7,586 bases of DNA from assembly GCA_947174295.1 (NCBI GenBank), contig CAMWIG010000094.1:1-7586 (forward strand), written 5' to 3'. The stretch comes from an uncultured Alistipes sp. (GTDB taxonomy: Bacteria > Bacteroidota > Bacteroidia > Bacteroidales > Rikenellaceae). Made by a program: the position numbers and the translations under genes. The notes under the pieces are model-generated. The model ran no database searches. It worked only from the letters and a program-made list of their open reading frames with translations, and was not told the DNA's origin. This document shows positions 5,060-7,586 of this stretch, piece by piece; position 1 is the first letter of the stretch, and every line of letters begins with the position of its first letter.

Positions 5060-6115
5060 TCAGTTCGAAGCGGCGGCCGACGGCGTCTCGTAGAGGAACG
5101 GGAACGGCTCGGAGTCGACGAACTGCGCCGACATCTCGCCGTAGCGGGTCTTGCCGTCGGCGAGCGTGAGCTTGCGCACGGGAGCGCCCTCAGCGAAATC
5201 GAGCTTCGCGAAGTCGACCCAAACGAGAGTCGGCGTGTCGGTCGCCTCGAACCAGTAGCGGCGGGTCTTGTGGTCGCATATCGAGCGCCAGAGGGTCGAC
5301 GAGATGTCGGGATGTCCCTCGACCGTGATTCCGAGCGGTACGGAGACCGTGCGGAGTACGCTCAGCATGCCCATAGCGGCGCGAACGGGGTCGGAGGTCG
5401 CCGGCAGCGTGCCGTCGAAGAACGACGCTCTCACGAAACGGTCGGACGAGCGCACCGTGCCGGGCAGCATGTTCAGACCTCCCACTGCGTGCCAGTATTC
5501 GCCCACGGCGAGCTGAGATTCGTAGCGCGGCGAATTGGTCATGACGCGATATTGCGGCCCCTCGAATATGTCGAGCCGACCGTCGACATACTCCGCCACG
5601 GCACTGTTGCCCGAGGCATCGGAAATGGCCATGTGAACCGAACTCTTCTCGCCTCCCGGCATCGCCGGAGCGTAGATGCGGAATGTCTCGCGGCGCAGCT
5701 CGGCCACAGCTTCGGCCACCGACGCGAAGTTGTCCAGAACGTACTGCGCCCATACGCTGACTGCCATTTTCGGGCGTCCGTCGTCGGAGCCGTAGTCGGT
5801 TTCGGAGAAGTAGAGCATGTTCACGGCCAGCCCCGCCTCGTTCATCCCCTCGGAGGTGCCCATGTCGTAACCCGCTGATACGACGCTGCCGTAGCGCGAC
5901 GTCCAGCGAACGGTCTCGCCCTTCGGGTAGCCCTCGCGGCGCATGCCGCGCGGAAAAACGTAGAGATTGGTAGGAATGACGTCGCGCCAGTCCATCGTGC
6001 GGCCCGTCACGACCATACCGTCGGTGCCGGTGTAGACTACGCGCGTGCATGCCTCGCTCTCGGTCGCGAACATCGGTGCCGCGACGATAAACAGAAGAAT
6101 CAGAATCTTTTTCAT
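5060..6115 (-). CDS. Exported choloylglycine hydrolase / penicillin V acylase-family protein
   Basis: Ntn-hydrolase (family C59) that cleaves linear amide bonds; relatives act on conjugated bile salts, penicillin V or acyl-homoserine lactones. The 351-aa precursor starts at ATG 6115. Its signal peptide is MKKILILLFIVAAPMFATESEA, and cleavage before Cys23 would expose the N-terminal nucleophile directly. The active-site set is complete: Cys23, Arg39 and Asp42 (TGRTMDW), Asn92 (GMNEAGLA), Asn194 (MTNSP) and Arg226 (SDRFVRASF). They line up with Cys2, Arg18, Asp21, Asn82, Asn175 and Arg228 of bile salt hydrolases. The mature length of 329 aa is normal. The frame is open upstream to 6217, but those codons encode no signal peptide. 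The TNLYVFPRGM segment suggests the linear amide C-N hydrolase branch, so bile salt hydrolysis should not be assumed. Periplasmic or secreted location is inferred. Confidence 0.9.
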   Translation of the reverse strand: MKKILILLFIVAAPMFATESEACTRVVYTGTDGMVVTGRTMDWRDVIPTNLYVFPRGMRREGYPKGETVRWTSRYGSVVSAGYDMGTSEGMNEAGLAVNMLYFSETDYGSDDGRPKMAVSVWAQYVLDNFASVAEAVAELRRETFRIYAPAMPGGEKSSVHMAISDASGNSAVAEYVDGRLDIFEGPQYRVMTNSPRYESQLAVGEYWHAVGGLNMLPGTVRSSDRFVRASFFDGTLPATSDPVRAAMGMLSVLRTVSVPLGITVEGHPDISSTLWRSICDHKTRRYWFEATDTPTLVWVDFAKLDFAEGAPVRKLTLADGKTRYGEMSAQFVDSEPFPFLYETPSAAASN

Positions 6116-6156
6116 ACGGAAAAATGTTTTGTCATCCATAGGGCGTGCAACAATTC

Positions 6157-6229
6157 TGCCGCAGGGCGGCCTGTGCGGCGGCGAATGCCGGCATTCGATT
6201 CGCGGCACAGGCGGCACTGCGATTCGGCA
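6157..6229. repeat. Nested palindromic element in the divergent control region
   Basis: Three nested arms share one axis: TGCCG (6157-6161) with CGGCA (6225-6229), GCCTGTGC (6169-6176) with GCACAGGC (6205-6212), and at the centre the perfect 16-bp palindrome CGAATGCCGGCATTCG (6182-6197). CAG (6162-6164) can also pair with CTG (6217-6219). It lies upstream of the hydrolase gene, whose leader it would join if transcription starts beyond it. No T tract follows on either strand, so a simple terminator is unlikely. It could be a leader structure, an operator, or a copy of a dispersed palindromic repeat. Confidence 0.5.
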
Positions 6230-6359
6230 TCTGACATCGAAAAAAATTACGTTTGTAAATTTTTTGCAAAAAGCCGCTCCGAATGCGCTGGAAGGGCGTT
6301 TTTATGGCATCAGGACGGCCGTAACCGACTGTGTATATGTTTTTTGGTCCGTTTTTTTC

Positions 6360-6368
6360 GGGGGGGGG
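6360..6368 (+). repeat. Homopolymer run of nine G beside a promoter
   Basis: Nine G in a row follow TTTTTTTC and end one base before the -33 TTTG at 6370. Runs of this length are prone to slippage during replication. Its place just upstream of the -33 box makes it a candidate phase-variable tract, though a change of length would alter the upstream flank rather than the spacing between the boxes. Confidence 0.5.
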
Positions 6369-6369
6369 A

Positions 6370-6401
6370 TTTGCAAATTAGAATATTTGGAATTATTTTT
6401 G
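6370..6401 (+). promoter_or_regulatory. Promoter of the small ORF-fimbrillin-like operon
   Basis: TTTG (6370-6373), 20 bases, then TATTTTTG (6394-6401) fits the Bacteroidetes consensus in both boxes and spacing. The start near 6407 gives a leader of about 67 nt, AT-rich just before the ATG at 6474. Confidence 0.7.
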
Positions 6402-6473
6402 CCCCCGTTTTGCGGAATTTTCGAAGTAAATAATACGCCAAAATATATTAACTATTTAATTTTTATTGCATTT

Positions 6474-6629
6474 ATGACAACGAATATTTATGAGTCTCCG
6501 GAATTGTCGGTATTCGAATTTGCCGTAGAGACCGGATTTGCAACGAGCAGAGTTGTGGAAGGAGCCAACGGAGGTTCTTTCGGTAACGCAAACAGCGGAA
6601 GTGAAGACGATTGGGACGACGCTGAATAA
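6474..6629 (+). CDS. Small acidic peptide, 51 aa, leading the lipoprotein operon
   Basis: The reading frame continues upstream, but ATG 6474 is chosen because it lies about 67 bases after the predicted transcription start and is preceded by a long AT-rich stretch. The peptide has three parts: an N-terminal YESPELSVFEFAVETGFATS (about residues 6-25), a Gly/Asn/Ser-rich middle (GANGGSFGNANSGS), and an acidic end (EDDWDDAE). No signal peptide or membrane segment is seen. Short genes of the pattern PE-hydrophobic-E-x-G-F-A-x-S occur, as I recall, ahead of surface-protein operons in Bacteroidales. Their role is unknown to me. The lipoprotein gene follows 31 bases later with no terminator between, so one mRNA is likely. 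Confidence 0.7.
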   Translation: MTTNIYESPELSVFEFAVETGFATSRVVEGANGGSFGNANSGSEDDWDDAE

Positions 6630-6660
6630 TCAATGAATGAAATTTAGTTAATCATTTGTA

Positions 6661-7586
6661 ATGAAAAATATATTTTTGAGTTTGGTAGCAGTGGCCGCTC
6701 TGTTCGCGGCTTGCTCGCAGGATAATGAGAACGTAACTCCCACCACCGGTACCGAGGACAAGGGTATCCTCGAATTCGGCGCTTCGCTCCCCTCGACGCG
6801 TACTTATCTCAACGGAAACGAGGTATACTGGTCGGAAGGCGACAAACTGACCGTGTGGAGCGATGAAGTACAGTCGCCTCGCACTTACGTACAGAGCGCT
6901 TTCGGTTCGACTCCCCAGTCGGCCACATTCACCTTTACTCCCACGGCCGAGATTCCTACCGGCGTCAGCGGAAGCGAGTACTATGCAATCTACCCCCAGA
7001 GCCCGAAGACTACGGTTTCCGGCAACGTGGCTTACATCGAACTGCCCGCAACGCAGAAGTGTCAGGACATCAACAAGACGATGAACTTCCTGCCCACCTT
7101 CAACCCCATGGCAGCAACGTCGGCCGACCACAACAATCTGGAATTCAAGAACCTGTGCGGTATCGTCGTGGTCACCGTCACTCCCGACCAGGATCTTACC
7201 CTGACCGAAATCATCTTGGAGACCGCCGACGCCAAGGCTCTCTGCGGCGCCGCTACCGTAACCATGGGTGCGACTCCGACCATGGAGATGACCGAGGTAA
7301 CGACCGCCAACAAGCAGGTATCGCTCGCGTGCGAGAACATGGCACTGACGGCCGGCACAGCATATTCGTTCTACATCGTAGTTCCGGCTGCGACATACAA
7401 CGACTTCGGCGTCAAGATTTACACCAACAAGAAGCGTAACGAGCCCTCGCTCTACAAGGTTCGCACCAACAGACCGTTGGAGTTGCAGGCCGGTATGATT
7501 ACGACGATCGGCGCCAACTTCAACCTCATCACCCGCGAGCCCCAGAAGAACAAGGTCGGCGACAAATATCCTTACAACGCAGACGA
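6661..7586 (+). CDS. Fimbrillin-like (Mfa_like) lipoprotein, 3' end outside window
   Basis: The frame is open from ATG 6661 to the window edge, giving 308 complete codons with no stop. The N-terminus is a lipoprotein signal: MKN, a hydrophobic core, then LFAAC with the modified Cys18 followed by SQDNEN. Residues 35-65 follow the fimbrillin-family pattern: a strand (GILEFGA), then TRT at 46-48, and VYWSEGDKLTVW. Later LEFKNLCGIVVVTV matches the second conserved block. Such proteins are carried to the outer surface of Bacteroidales as pilus subunits, tip proteins or related adhesins; polymerising ones are trimmed after an Arg near the N-terminus, and Arg47 is a candidate here. The missing C-terminus prevents deciding between structural subunit and accessory protein. 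It shares the promoter at 6370-6401 with the 51-aa gene. Confidence 0.85.
   Translation, partial: MKNIFLSLVAVAALFAACSQDNENVTPTTGTEDKGILEFGASLPSTRTYLNGNEVYWSEGDKLTVWSDEVQSPRTYVQSAFGSTPQSATFTFTPTAEIPTGVSGSEYYAIYPQSPKTTVSGNVAYIELPATQKCQDINKTMNFLPTFNPMAATSADHNNLEFKNLCGIVVVTVTPDQDLTLTEIILETADAKALCGAATVTMGATPTMEMTEVTTANKQVSLACENMALTAGTAYSFYIVVPAATYNDFGVKIYTNKKRNEPSLYKVRTNRPLELQAGMITTIGANFNLITREPQKNKVGDKYPYNAD

Larger units (their letters stand above)
6230..6473. other. AT-rich intergenic control region before the small ORF-lipoprotein operon
   Basis: No convincing protein gene is present. The plus frame that is open from 6045 is a chance extension, and only its last 51 codons look real. The stretch holds a possible isolated -7 box TACGTTTG (6248-6255) without a matching -33. 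It also holds several T runs, a run of nine G (6360-6368), and the consensus promoter at 6370-6401. I saw no inverted repeats flanking the promoter that would suggest an invertible segment. Confidence 0.5.

Noticed and set aside
4967..5878. 303-aa plus-strand frame, and a 286-aa minus-strand frame at 5190-6050, over the hydrolase gene
   Set aside because: Both are out-of-frame shadows with Arg-rich, low-information products. The catalytic residues of the hydrolase define the real frame.
6116..6217. 34-codon N-terminal extension of the hydrolase
   Set aside because: It is Pro/Arg/His-rich and would bury the signal peptide inside the chain. ATG 6115 gives a normal signal sequence.
6248..6255. 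TACGTTTG as a second plus-strand promoter
   Set aside because: The -7 box fits but nothing like TTTG lies 19-21 bases upstream, and a better promoter exists at 6370-6401. It is mentioned only within the intergenic entry.
6045..6473. Upstream 143 codons of the frame that ends at 6629
   Set aside because: They cross the hydrolase start, the nested palindrome and the promoter, with an incoherent product. Only the last 51 codons lie downstream of the promoter.
6330..6473. Invertible promoter flanked by inverted repeats, as at other Bacteroidales surface loci
   Set aside because: I looked for matching inverted repeats on both sides of the promoter and found none of useful length, and no recombinase gene is in the window.

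Overview
The window looks like chromosomal DNA of a gut-type Bacteroidales, most likely near Alistipes/Rikenellaceae. The reasons are GC-rich coding regions beside AT-rich intergenic stretches, several matches to the Bacteroidetes promoter pattern (TTTG, about 19-20 bases, TAnnTTTG), almost no Shine-Dalgarno sites, and a fimbrillin-type lipoprotein. The genus is inferred from style and composition; there is no rRNA or marker match.

Left part (1-1230): the glycolytic gene gap, with its -7 promoter element, a structured leader of about 120 nt and a strong terminator that works in both directions. Middle-left (1266-2300): an unrecognised 186-aa gene on the minus strand. Upstream of it is a region without a convincing protein gene that folds into a long rod with a central bubble and ends in a U tract on the minus strand. 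I read it as a 6S-like regulatory RNA of about 194 nt. A well-formed minus-strand promoter lies about 140 bp upstream of it. Middle (2302-3437): a plus-strand pair, a nucleotidyltransferase-HEPN fusion protein and a small acidic protein.

Middle-right (3489-6115): two minus-strand genes, each with its own transcription signals. One is a DHA2-type 14-helix MFS efflux pump with a GTG start. The other is an exported choloylglycine hydrolase / penicillin V acylase-type Ntn hydrolase with all the expected catalytic residues. A textbook terminator separates them. Both could bear on life in bile, through export of toxic amphiphiles and hydrolysis of amide conjugates, but co-function is an inference.

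Right part (6116-7586): a divergent control region of about 360 bp. It holds a 73-nt nested palindrome, a run of nine G next to the -33 box, and a good promoter. The promoter drives a 51-aa acidic small gene followed by a fimbrillin-like (Mfa_like) lipoprotein that runs off the window. The 6S-like RNA, the gap leader hairpin, the nested palindrome with the G tract, and the 51-aa peptide gene are the least ordinary things here. I saw no CRISPR array, tRNA, transposase or phage gene.
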